A DNA stretch of 11,195 nucleotides from an uncultured Shinella sp. (GTDB lineage: Bacteria > Pseudomonadota > Alphaproteobacteria > Rhizobiales > Rhizobiaceae): positions 1 to 11,195 of the forward strand of contig CAMLOC010000045.1 in NCBI GenBank assembly GCA_946481465.1. Reading direction: 5' to 3'. This document shows, piece after piece, positions 1-5,718 of this stretch. The translations under genes were made by a program, and so were the position numbers. How positions within the stretch are numbered: position 1 is the stretch's first letter; each line of letters begins with the position of its first letter. Under the pieces are notes generated by a model. The model saw nothing but the letters and a program-made list of their open reading frames with translations, had not been told where the DNA came from and ran no database searches.

Positions 1-51
1 CCGACCTTGGGGTTATGAATCCCACGCTCTAACCACCTGAGCTACCCCGCC
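1..51 (-). tRNA. tRNA with CAT anticodon (tRNA-Met, possibly tRNA-Ile2), 5' part only
   Basis: Read on the minus strand, the sequence begins GGCGGGGTAGCTCAGG at position 51, a typical acceptor 5' strand plus D-arm. The D-loop follows, then an anticodon loop TTCATAA with anticodon CAT, then the variable region AAGGTC. The T-arm and the 3' acceptor strand lie beyond position 1. CAT can be elongator Met or a lysidine-modified Ile2; the missing part prevents a firm choice, and elongator Met is my preference. The anticodon stem pairs TGGG with CCCA, but the pair closing the loop is A-C, a mismatch. Confidence 0.85.
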
Positions 52-103
52 ACACATCGAACATTCGGGCCTTGAGGCCGTCGCCGTCCGAAGCGATGGG
101 CGG

Positions 104-133
104 CTTATAAGGCGAGGGTCCGATCAAAGTCAA
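104..133 (-). promoter_or_regulatory. Sigma70-type promoter of the CAT-anticodon tRNA
   Basis: On the minus strand a -35 box TTGACT (133-128) is followed after 17 bases by TTATAA (110-105), or after 18 by TATAAG. This is close to the housekeeping consensus. Transcription would start near position 97, giving a tRNA leader of about 45 bases. The rest of 52-210 shows no gene. Confidence 0.55.
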
Positions 134-210
134 GCGCGGTTTGGCCAAAAACAGTGTGGCTTTCCACCGGCTTGACTGAGGAGCTTGAGAGCGGCCCGAA
201 AGCCTCGGGC

Positions 211-1407
211 TCAGGCCGCCACGGGGCTGGCGAGAAGCGCCTTCAGCGCGCTTTCGGCCGTGCCTGAGCGTTCCGAACGTTCGATGAAGCCGCCGCCATA
301 GACGCGGGCGTCGGCGCCCGGTGCCGAATAGAGCACGCAGGCCTGACCGGGGGCGACACCGGCTTCGCCGATTTCGAGATCGACATAGACGCCCTTGTCG
401 TCGGCATGCAGCACGGCCGGCGTCGGCGGGCGGGTTGAGCGGACCTTGGCGAAGCAGGCGAAACCGTCTGCGGCTTCTTCCGTGATCGGACGATCGCCCA
501 GCCAGTTGATGTCGCGCAGATAGACGCAGTGCGTTTCCAGCGCTTCCTTCGGGCCGACGATGACGCGGCGCGAGCGGGCGTCGAGATAGACGACATAGAG
601 CGGCTCGCCGGTCGCGATGCCGATGCCGCGGCGCTGGCCGATCGTATAGTGCAGGATGCCGTCGTGGCGGCCGAGCACGCGCCCGTCGATATGCACGATC
701 TCGCCGGCAAGCGCCGCGTTCGGCTTCAGCTTGTTGACGATGTCGGTATATTTGCCCTGCGGCACGAAACAGATGTCCTGGCTGTCGGCCTTCTTGGCGA
801 CGACGAGGCCCATCTCCTCGGCGAGCGCCCGCGTCTCGGCCTTCGAGAGATGGCCGAGGGGAAAGCGCAGGTAGTCGATCTGCTCCTGGGTCGTGGCGAA
901 CAGGAAATAGCTCTGGTCGCGCTCGGCATCGACCGGGCGAAAGAGCGCACGGCGCTGCGGCGCGTCCGGCGTCGGGTTCGGCCGGGAGCGGATATAGTGA
1001 CCGGTGGCGAGCGCATCGGCGCCGAGTTCCCTGGCGGTGGCCAAGAGGTCGGCGAACTTGACCGTCTGGTTGCAGGCGACGCAGGGGATCGGCGTCTCGC
1101 CGGCGATATAGCTCTCGGCGAAGGGATTGATCACCGTCTCGCGGAAACGCTTCTCGTAGTCGAGCACGTAATGCGGGATGCCGAGCGTTTCACAGACGCG
1201 GCGCGCATCGTCGATATCCTGGCCCGCGCAGCAGGAGCCGGCACGGTGCACGGCGGCGCCGTGGTCGTAGAGCTGCAGCGTGATGCCGAGCACGTCATAG
1301 CCTTCGCGTTTCAGGATGCCGGCCACGACGGAGCTGTCCACGCCGCCCGACATGGCGACGACGACACGGGTATCTTCCGGCTTGCGATCGAAATCGAGAC
1401 TGTTCAC
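211..1407 (-). CDS. mnmA: tRNA-specific 2-thiouridylase MnmA (TrmU)
   Basis: MnmA makes 2-thiouridine at U34 of tRNA-Lys, -Glu and -Gln: it adenylates U34 with ATP and transfers sulfur from a persulfide relay. The 398-residue protein starts with a short tail followed by the PP-loop SGGVDSS (residues 20-26), the N-type ATP pyrophosphatase signature. The two catalytic cysteines are visible: Cys112 in PCVACN and Cys213 in DSQDICF. Between them is the ATGHY segment (about 135), and GQRRGIG lies in the C-terminal half. I chose the GTG at 1407 because it puts the PP-loop at the usual distance from the N-terminus and matches the start I recall for rhizobial homologues. An ATG at 1554 in the same frame would add 49 residues of non-homologous sequence. 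The ribosome binding site before the GTG is weak. Its location next to a tRNA gene is compatible with its role but probably coincidental. Confidence 0.96.
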   Translation of the reverse strand: MNSLDFDRKPEDTRVVVAMSGGVDSSVVAGILKREGYDVLGITLQLYDHGAAVHRAGSCCAGQDIDDARRVCETLGIPHYVLDYEKRFRETVINPFAESYIAGETPIPCVACNQTVKFADLLATARELGADALATGHYIRSRPNPTPDAPQRRALFRPVDAERDQSYFLFATTQEQIDYLRFPLGHLSKAETRALAEEMGLVVAKKADSQDICFVPQGKYTDIVNKLKPNAALAGEIVHIDGRVLGRHDGILHYTIGQRRGIGIATGEPLYVVYLDARSRRVIVGPKEALETHCVYLRDINWLGDRPITEEAADGFACFAKVRSTRPPTPAVLHADDKGVYVDLEIGEAGVAPGQACVLYSAPGADARVYGGGFIERSERSGTAESALKALLASPVAA

Positions 1408-1492
1408 GCGAGGTCCGTTCCGGTGCTGCGCGCTCGCAAGGCACCTTTCACTGGGGTTGCGCCCCGCATCCGGCGCGGCGTCTTTCGGGCGA

Positions 1493-1521
1493 CATATAGA
1501 AACTTGCCGCACCGAGGGCAA
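1493..1521 (-). promoter_or_regulatory. Candidate mnmA promoter
   Basis: On the minus strand TTGCCC (1521-1516) and TATATG (1498-1493) are 17 bases apart, a fair sigma70 match. It lies in the 153-base gap between the LuxR-type gene and mnmA and would give a leader of about 80 bases to the GTG at 1407. This supports the later start over the ATG at 1554, which lies upstream of this promoter. Confidence 0.4.
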
Positions 1522-1560
1522 GAGAAGGCCGGAAACCTCGTCTTCCCGGCGCAAAACAGG

Positions 1561-2310
1561 TCAGATGAGGCGCAGGCGCAGGGCGATGGCGATCGCCTGC
1601 ATGCGGTTGACCGCCTTCAGCTTGCGGGTCGCGCTCTTGAAATAGCTGCTCACCGTATAGGCCGAGATGCCGAGGATGATGGCGATCTCGTCGCTGCTCT
1701 TGCCGGCCGCCGCCCAGCGCAGGCACTCGACCTCCCGGCTCGACAGTTTCTCGCGGCTCGCCGTCGCCGCCGCGAATGTCTTTTCGAGGCACTCGAAAAG
1801 CTGGAGGGCCGCGAAATGCAGGTCTGCCAGTTCCCGGCGGGCAAGCGGGGCCTGCGTGCCGGAAAAGGCCATCAGATAGGGGTCGGAGGTCGTCGAATGG
1901 AGAAGGAAGGCCGTGGAGGCGGCAAGGCCGTGACTCTCGGCCAGCGCGATCGCCTCGCCGGCCTGACCATTCTCCCAGTCGGAGGGCGCGAGAAGCGAGC
2001 TGTCGCCCTGCACGGGCAGTTTCGTCACGCCCGTCTCGATCGCCAGCCGGCTGAGATGGAAGAGGTGCATCGCATCGTACTTGCGCACGAGATCGGCCGG
2101 CCAGCTGCTGACGAGCAGCCGCTCGGCGAAGCGCTGCTGCTCATTGGCCGGAAAGCGCGACACCAGGAAATGGCTGAAGCCGAAATGATCGGCGCACTGA
2201 CGCATGAGGTGCAACACCTCGTATTCGGTCTGCACGGATTCGATACTGGCCGCGGACAGGAATTCAGGCGACCAGCCCTGCTGCCGGAGCACGTTGTCTG
2301 GATCTCTCAT
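1561..2310 (-). CDS. LuxR-family transcriptional regulator with a non-canonical autoinducer-binding-like domain
   Basis: This 249-residue protein has the two-part LuxR layout: an N-terminal sensor-like domain (about 25-165) and a C-terminal GerE/LuxR helix-turn-helix (about 188-249). The HTH is excellent: SSREVECLRWAAAGKS and EIAIILGISAYTV are present, and the three invariant positions of the family fall on Glu193, Leu197 and Gly203. The sensor domain keeps WPADLVRKY, where Tyr78 aligns with TraR/LuxR Tyr61. The residues aligned with Trp57, Asp70 and Pro71 are Leu74, Ser87 and Arg88, and Trp85 also appears lost. It is therefore probably a LuxR solo that does not bind a classical acyl-homoserine lactone (inference). 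No luxI-type synthase is in the window. It is divergent from sciP across 434 bp. The start ATG follows a purine-rich GGAAACGGAAA. Confidence 0.88.
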   Translation of the reverse strand: MRDPDNVLRQQGWSPEFLSAASIESVQTEYEVLHLMRQCADHFGFSHFLVSRFPANEQQRFAERLLVSSWPADLVRKYDAMHLFHLSRLAIETGVTKLPVQGDSSLLAPSDWENGQAGEAIALAESHGLAASTAFLLHSTTSDPYLMAFSGTQAPLARRELADLHFAALQLFECLEKTFAAATASREKLSSREVECLRWAAAGKSSDEIAIILGISAYTVSSYFKSATRKLKAVNRMQAIAIALRLRLI

Positions 2311-2654
2311 TTTCCGTTTCCAAAGCCGGCGTGAACGCCGGGCTCGCGTCTATTCCCGATCCGGAAAATTCAGGAGCACCCCTTCACGAAAGCGGCGCCA
2401 AAAAACGCCGCGGCAGCCATATCCCCGTGGGGAACAGCTTGCGGAGGAAATTCATGGTGATGCAGCCCAGGGCTTCCGGTGGCATCCATCGACGCCGCCC
2501 TCAAATTTGAGGGGCGTATTAGCAGCATTTGAATAAAAGGGAAATGAAATATTTGCATGGCTCCCATGCGCGCGCGCCGCGGGACAGGACAGCCAAACGT
2601 AAGGGGAACCAGCACTTCCGGCCTGAGGTACGGCGGGCGAAGCCGCTCAAAAGA
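2311..2654. other. Non-coding region upstream of the LuxR-type regulator and sciP
   Basis: This is the distal part of the 434-bp gap between two divergent genes. No ORF here has convincing coding character. It contains a perfect 16-bp palindrome (2498-2513, listed separately) and a small inverted repeat, GCATGG and CCATGC separated by CTC (2555-2569). From about 2505 onward the composition turns AT-rich in patches, as is usual for promoters in a high-GC genome. I see no RNA gene. Confidence 0.6.
2498..2513. promoter_or_regulatory. Perfect 16-bp palindrome, candidate operator
   Basis: CCCTCAAATTTGAGGG is a perfect palindrome with no loop, in the gap between the LuxR-type gene and sciP, about 190 bp from the former and 230 bp from the latter. 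Size and dyad symmetry suit a dimeric HTH regulator; LuxR-type boxes are 18-20 bp dyads. The neighbouring LuxR-type protein is the obvious candidate binder, but this is inferred from position only. Confidence 0.45.
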
Positions 2655-2691
2655 TTAGAAAATTGTTAGCGTGCGTTTAGGCAAATCTTAA
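2655..2691 (+). promoter_or_regulatory. Phased array of four CtrA-type half-sites upstream of sciP
   Basis: Four tetramers occur at an exact 11-bp period: TTAG 2655-2658, TTAG 2666-2669, TTAG 2677-2680 and TTAA 2688-2691, each separated by 7 bases. The CtrA box is TTAA-N7-TTAA, so the last two tetramers form a 7/8 match and the whole array is three overlapping boxes. It ends 53 bp before the sciP start codon, so the last half-site is in a position to overlap a -35 region. CtrA control of sciP is known in Caulobacter; here it is inferred. Confidence 0.65.
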
Positions 2692-2694
2692 ATG

Positions 2695-2715
2695 TGGCGG
2701 GCTACAGTCCCGCCA
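2695..2715. promoter_or_regulatory. Inverted repeat between the CtrA-type array and sciP
   Basis: TGGCGGG (2695-2701) and CCCGCCA (2709-2715) form a perfect 7-bp stem around the loop CTACAGT. It begins 4 bp after the last TTAA and covers the region where a -10 element or transcription start would fall. It could be an operator or a hairpin at the head of the sciP mRNA. A GANTC site (GAGTC, 2738-2742) lies immediately before the start codon. Confidence 0.4.
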
Positions 2716-2744
2716 TATGGTCTTGAGTTTATGTAGAGAGTCCA

Positions 2745-3020
2745 ATGACCGATCTGATACGACCCCGCGTTAAATACGTCATCGGCCCCGATGGCAGCCC
2801 CCTGACGATCGCCGATCTGCCGCCTGCCAATACGCGGCGCTGGGTGATTCGCCGGAAGGCAGAAGTCGTCGCCGCCGTGCGCGGCGGGCTTTTGAGCCTC
2901 GAGGAAGCCTGTGAACGCTACACGCTGACCGTCGAAGAATTCCTCTCCTGGCAATCCTCCATCAACGACCACGGCCTTGCCGGCCTGCGCACCACGCGCA
3001 TCCAGCAGTACCGCCACTAG
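2745..3020 (+). CDS. sciP: SciP, small CtrA inhibitory protein (DUF1153)
   Basis: This 91-residue DUF1153 protein carries the highly conserved stretches YVIGPDGSPLTIADLPP (16-32), NTRRWVIRRKAEVVAAV (34-50) and LTVEEFLSWQ (61-70), and ends in TRIQQYRH, as SciP does in Caulobacter and other alphaproteobacteria. SciP is a helix-turn-helix protein that accumulates in G1, binds CtrA and blocks transcription of CtrA targets, including ctrA. The length is that of the family and the start ATG follows GAGAG. The gene is monocistronic, with its own strong terminator at 3046-3079 and a phased CtrA-type array upstream. This would make a CtrA-SciP negative feedback loop within 2 kb of ctrA. Function is assigned by homology. 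Confidence 0.93.
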   Translation: MTDLIRPRVKYVIGPDGSPLTIADLPPANTRRWVIRRKAEVVAAVRGGLLSLEEACERYTLTVEEFLSWQSSINDHGLAGLRTTRIQQYRH

Positions 3021-3045
3021 GCCGTTTCATTTTCGATCAAGACCC

Positions 3046-3079
3046 CTACGGCTGCGCCCCGCGCGGCCGTAGTTTCGTT
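3046..3079 (+). terminator. Rho-independent terminator of sciP
   Basis: CTACGGCTGCGC (3046-3057) pairs with GCGCGGCCGTAG (3061-3072), a 12-bp stem with one T-G wobble and a 3-base loop, followed by TTTCGTTT. It lies 25 bases after the sciP stop. The convergent PqiA-domain gene ends at 3092, but on the minus strand no T-rich run follows the stem, so it mainly serves sciP. Confidence 0.8.
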
Positions 3080-3091
3080 TGAAGGCCCCGC

Positions 3092-3541
3092 TCAGTGCGG
3101 CCGCAGCTTCATCTGCAGAAGGCCGGTCATGATCGCCGAGGCGGCATAGAACCACAGGCCCGGCTGGGTGAAGGCCGAGGCCATGCCGCTCGTCTTCGCC
3201 GCGACGATGACGAGCGCCACCAGCATCACATCCATCATCGACCATTTGCCGAGGATCGGCAGCAGCCGGGCGAGCCAGCTCGCCTTGCCGTCGGGCGAAG
3301 CCGGCGCGGTCGCCTCCAGCGCGATCGCGAAAAGCTTGATCACCGGAAAGACGACGGAAAAGAGCGCGACGAGCACCGCAAGCCCCCCGCTCCCCTGCCC
3401 CCAGAGCGAGGCGACGATATCGATCAGCGAGGGTGTCTCGTCGAAAAAATAGAGCTTTTCGAAACGCACCAGCGGCAGGACGAGGCCGAAGGCGAGGAAC
3501 AGGGCGGACAGCACGAGAAGGGCGGGAACGACGAGGATCAT
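3092..3541 (-). CDS. PqiA-domain (paraquat-inducible protein A-like) inner-membrane protein
   Basis: The 149-residue protein has four predicted membrane segments at about 2-25, 52-76, 93-114 and 125-144. The segment LPILGKWSMMDVMLVALVI (about 95-113) matches the conserved PqiA motif with Trp-Ser-Met-x-Asp-Val. It is about one third of the size of full PqiA, which has two such units, so this is a single-unit version as found in many alphaproteobacteria. PqiA family proteins act with MCE proteins in envelope lipid transport; no MCE partner gene is nearby and the role here is unknown. The start ATG at 3541 leads directly into the first membrane helix; an in-frame extension upstream lacks family character and runs antisense to the next gene. 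Confidence 0.85.
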   Translation of the reverse strand: MILVVPALLVLSALFLAFGLVLPLVRFEKLYFFDETPSLIDIVASLWGQGSGGLAVLVALFSVVFPVIKLFAIALEATAPASPDGKASWLARLLPILGKWSMMDVMLVALVIVAAKTSGMASAFTQPGLWFYAASAIMTGLLQMKLRPH

Positions 3542-3682
3542 GGCAGGCCATCGCTGGTTTCGGTGCCCCCTGCATAGCACCGCGGCGACGCGCACGCAGC
3601 ACGGTCCGTTCACATCCCGCGGACTTGCGGCAGGGCGCCGGACAGGAAAGGATGACGCAAAGCAACGAAAGCGAGGGCCATC

Positions 3683-3964
3683 ATGGACATCAAAAGCACA
3701 GAAACCGGCTCGAAGGGCCGCTACGCCGCCACCGTCGAGGGCCATGAGGCGGAGGTGACCTATTCGCGCGCCTCGCCGCAACTCGTCATCGTCGACCATA
3801 CCGGCGTGCCGGATGCCCTGCGCGGCAAGGGCGTCGGGCAGGCCCTCGCAGCCCATGCCGTGGAGGAGGCGCGCAAGGGCGGCTGGAAGATCATGCCGCT
3901 CTGCCCCTTCTTCCGCGCGCAGGCCATGCGCCACAAGGAGTGGCACGACGTCGTCAATCTCTGA
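3683..3964 (+). CDS. Small GNAT-fold N-acetyltransferase (YjdJ/NATD1-like)
   Basis: This 93-residue protein is a minimal GNAT domain. It contains the acetyl-CoA binding motif A, RGKGVGQAL (47-55), and the family hallmark IMPLCPFF (70-77) with Cys74, as in YjdJ and NATD1 proteins. VIVDHTGVPDALRGKG is the usual strand-turn leading into the CoA loop. The substrate of this subfamily is not established. The start ATG follows GAGGG at suitable spacing. It is divergent from the PqiA-domain gene across 141 bp and convergent with the FliJ-like gene, so it is probably a single-gene transcript. Confidence 0.88.
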   Translation: MDIKSTETGSKGRYAATVEGHEAEVTYSRASPQLVIVDHTGVPDALRGKGVGQALAAHAVEEARKGGWKIMPLCPFFRAQAMRHKEWHDVVNL

Positions 3965-3982
3965 CGGGGCGTGAAACAACGC

Positions 3983-4028
3983 GAAGAGCCCTCGTGAGCG
4001 GTCTTGCGGCCGCTCGCGAGGGTTCTTC
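3983..4028. terminator. Bidirectional terminator between the GNAT and FliJ-like genes
   Basis: GAAGAG plus CCCTCGTGAGCGG (3983-4001) pairs with CCGCTCGCGAGGG plus TTCTTC (4010-4028), a 19-bp stem with two G-T wobbles and the loop TCTTGCGG. It lies between two convergent stop codons (3964 and 4043). The A/G-rich left flank and T/C-rich right flank give a weak U-rich tail in both directions. Confidence 0.7.
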
Positions 4029-4042
4029 AGAACCGCATCGGG

Positions 4043-4393
4043 TCAGGCGCGCAGCCGGACCGCGTTGTCGCGCTCTTCGAGCGCCGAAGCCTTGGCGAAT
4101 TCCGCCTCCGCCTCTTCCAGCGCCAGTTCGGCCGCGTCCTGCTGCACCTTCAGCTCCCGAATCGAGACCTGCAGGTTGTCGGAACGCTGGCGCGCCGCCT
4201 TGGCGAAGGTGGGATAGGCGAAGTGGCTGGGATCGGTGATCCCGGTCTTCTTTTCCTCGATGGCGATCTGGCTTTCCAGTTCCTTCGACATCCGTTCGAA
4301 TTCGGACATCATCAACTGAAGCTGGGCCAGTTGCCGTCTCTTTTCTTTCACCTGAAATTCCTTCAGGCGAACTAGGCTCTCACGCGACTTCAT
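4043..4393 (-). CDS. fliJ: FliJ-like coiled-coil protein divergent from ctrA
   Basis: The 116-residue protein is almost entirely charged helix. MKSRESLVRLKEFQVKEKRR begins it, followed by a long heptad-rich helix, a short break at ITDPSHFAYPTFAKAA (52-67), and a second helix to the end. This two-helix coiled-coil hairpin and the N-terminal pattern fit FliJ, the flagellar type III export chaperone/stalk that works with the ATPase FliI. FliJ sequences are poorly conserved, so the assignment rests on architecture and on recall of a FliJ-annotated gene beside ctrA in rhizobia. No other flagellar gene is in the window. I chose ATG 4393 because GGGAG lies 8 bases upstream; the in-frame ATG at 4504 adds 37 unrelated residues. 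Confidence 0.68.
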   Translation of the reverse strand: MKSRESLVRLKEFQVKEKRRQLAQLQLMMSEFERMSKELESQIAIEEKKTGITDPSHFAYPTFAKAARQRSDNLQVSIRELKVQQDAAELALEEAEAEFAKASALEERDNAVRLRA

Positions 4394-4875
4394 ACGCAAT
4401 ACTCCCGTGGATAGCGAGACCCCGGCATTGGAGCAAACGGCCGCCAACACACGACGCCCGTTCACCCGGCATTCCCAATCAGCGCCCGAAACCCGGCAAA
4501 ACACGCCGGATCTTAAAAAAATTCAGCGATATTAATAAAACCCTACCGCTGGTAACCTTTCGTTTACGGGCATCGTTAATCATAGGTGCGATGATTTAAG
4601 GCTCAGTAAATGCGGTTCGCTAAAAAACAGGTGCGTCACATTGGTGAGTCGAAAGAGTCGGTTAACCGTGGTTCTTAAAGAGACAGTTTAAGAGACACAT
4701 TTCCGATTCATCCATGAAATCAGGAAGCTGTCTATAATAATTAACAGATCGATACACCTTGCCAAAGGGAATCAGGATTTGTTAACCAATTCGTGGCAGC
4801 CTCCAAATCAGGCAACGACTGGATCCGTACCGCGTAGGGGGCCAGGCACCTTGAGCGGCGGAAAAGGGGACAGAT
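4394..4875. promoter_or_regulatory. ctrA / FliJ-like divergent control region
   Basis: This 482-bp AT-rich gap holds no gene. It contains nine TTAA tetramers (starting at 4513, 4532, 4576, 4596, 4662, 4675, 4688, 4741 and 4782). One belongs to a 7/8 match to the CtrA box, TTAA-N7-TAAA (4596-4610). Two sit in TTAACC contexts like CtrA half-sites: GTTAACCG (4661) and GTTAACCA (4781). There are four GANTC (CcrM) sites at 4646, 4655, 4705 and 4769. A TATAAT hexamer at 4733-4738 could be a -10 element, though no good -35 is seen 17 bp upstream. In rhizobia ctrA has more than one promoter and is autoregulated; assigning promoters here needs mapping of transcript starts. Confidence 0.65.
4596..4610 (+). 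promoter_or_regulatory. Candidate CtrA box upstream of ctrA
   Basis: TTAA-GGCTCAG-TAAA matches TTAA-N7-TTAA at 7 of 8 positions. It lies 265 bp upstream of the ctrA start codon, compatible with autoregulation from a distal promoter, or with control of the FliJ-like gene. Confidence 0.45.
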
Positions 4876-5574
4876 ATGCGGGTTCTACTCATTGAGGACG
4901 ACAGCGCGACGGCGCAGAGCATCGAACTGATGCTGAAGTCCGAAAGTTTTAATGTGTATACCACCGACCTCGGCGAGGAAGGTGTCGATCTGGGCAAGCT
5001 GTATGATTACGACATCATCCTGCTCGATCTCAACCTGCCCGACATGTCGGGTTACGAAGTCCTGCGCACGCTGCGCCTGTCCAAGGTCAAGACGCCGATC
5101 CTGATCCTCTCCGGCATGGCCGGCATCGAGGACAAGGTGCGCGGCCTCGGCTTCGGCGCCGACGACTACATGACGAAGCCGTTCCACAAGGACGAACTCG
5201 TCGCCCGCATCCACGCCATCGTGCGCCGTTCCAAGGGTCACGCCCAGTCGGTCATCTCGACCGGCGAGCTCATCGTCAACCTCGACGCCAAGACGGTCGA
5301 GGTCGGTGGCCAGCGCGTCCACCTGACGGGCAAGGAATACCAGATGCTCGAGCTGCTCTCGCTGCGCAAGGGCACGACACTCACCAAGGAAATGTTCCTG
5401 AACCACCTCTACGGCGGCATGGACGAGCCGGAACTGAAGATCATCGACGTCTTCATCTGCAAGCTGCGCAAGAAGCTGGCGAATGCCGCCGGCGGCGCGA
5501 ACTATATCGAGACGGTCTGGGGCCGCGGCTACGTGCTGCGCGAGCCCGACGGGGATTTCGCCGAAAGCGCCTGA
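4876..5574 (+). CDS. ctrA: CtrA, cell-cycle master response regulator
   Basis: CtrA controls replication initiation, division, motility and envelope genes in alphaproteobacteria. The 232-residue protein has an N-terminal receiver (1-115) with acidic Glu7/Asp8/Asp9, phosphoacceptor Asp51 ([17 protein letters not shown]), Ser79 and Lys101 (DDYMTKPF). An OmpR-type winged helix follows (about 125-225) with [12 protein letters not shown], the recognition region [17 protein letters not shown], and the wing [15 protein letters not shown]. Length and sequence are near-canonical. Phosphate arrives from CckA through ChpT, encoded at 6197-6850. The C-terminus ends in Ser-Ala rather than the Ala-Ala used as a ClpXP signal in Caulobacter. 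The ATG is preceded by AAGGGG; a terminator follows at 5608. The upstream gap carries CtrA-like and CcrM sites. Confidence 0.98.
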   Translation: MRVLLIEDDSATAQSIELMLKSESFNVYTTDLGEEGVDLGKLYDYDIILLDLNLPDMSGYEVLRTLRLSKVKTPILILSGMAGIEDKVRGLGFGADDYMTKPFHKDELVARIHAIVRRSKGHAQSVISTGELIVNLDAKTVEVGGQRVHLTGKEYQMLELLSLRKGTTLTKEMFLNHLYGGMDEPELKIIDVFICKLRKKLANAAGGANYIETVWGRGYVLREPDGDFAESA

Positions 5575-5607
5575 CCGTCCCCTCCCCTTTTCCGCACAAG
5601 ATATCGA

Positions 5608-5635
5608 CCCGCCGCTCGCCGGCGGGTTTTCTTTT
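5608..5635 (+). terminator. Rho-independent terminator of ctrA
   Basis: CCCGCCG (5608-5614) and CGGCGGG (5620-5626) form a 7-bp GC stem with loop CTCGC, followed directly by TTTTCTTTT. This is a textbook intrinsic terminator 34 bases after the ctrA stop. Confidence 0.88.
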
Positions 5636-5655
5636 GGCGTGGAATGTCCCGAACG

Positions 5656-5690
5656 AAAAACGCGGCCGGCTCCTCAAGAGCGGCCGCGTT
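5656..5690 (-). terminator. Rho-independent terminator of the single-domain response regulator
   Basis: Read on the minus strand, AACGCGGCCG (5690-5681) pairs with CGGCCGCGTT (5668-5659), a 10-bp stem around a 12-base loop. The U-run lies at the 3' edge (AAAAA at 5656-5660 on the plus strand). It lies 29 bases after the response regulator stop and faces the ctrA terminator. Confidence 0.8.
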
Positions 5691-5718
5691 CAAACTTTCA
5701 ATCCGGTGGCCGGTCGTC

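Noticed and set aside
194..210. Hairpin GCCCGA/TCGGGC directly after the mnmA stop as a terminator
   Set aside because: The stem is only 6 bp and no T-rich run follows on the minus strand, so it is too weak to list.
1408..1554. In-frame upstream extension of mnmA to an ATG at 1554
   Set aside because: The 49 added residues do not resemble MnmA N-termini, and the best promoter (1493-1521) would lie inside the extension; the GTG at 1407 fits the family.
529..2334. 601-residue plus-strand open frame across mnmA and the LuxR-type gene
   Set aside because: It is antisense to two well-supported genes, has no recognisable domain, and is a typical long shadow frame in high-GC DNA.
2370..2615. Small minus-strand open frame (81 residues) upstream of the LuxR-type gene
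   Set aside because: It overlaps the palindrome and the AT-rich promoter-like DNA, has no good ribosome binding site and no recognisable sequence.
3542..3682. Possible extension of the PqiA-domain protein upstream to 3979
   Set aside because: The extension runs antisense through the GNAT gene and is rich in Arg/Ala without homology; ATG 3541 leads straight into the first membrane helix.
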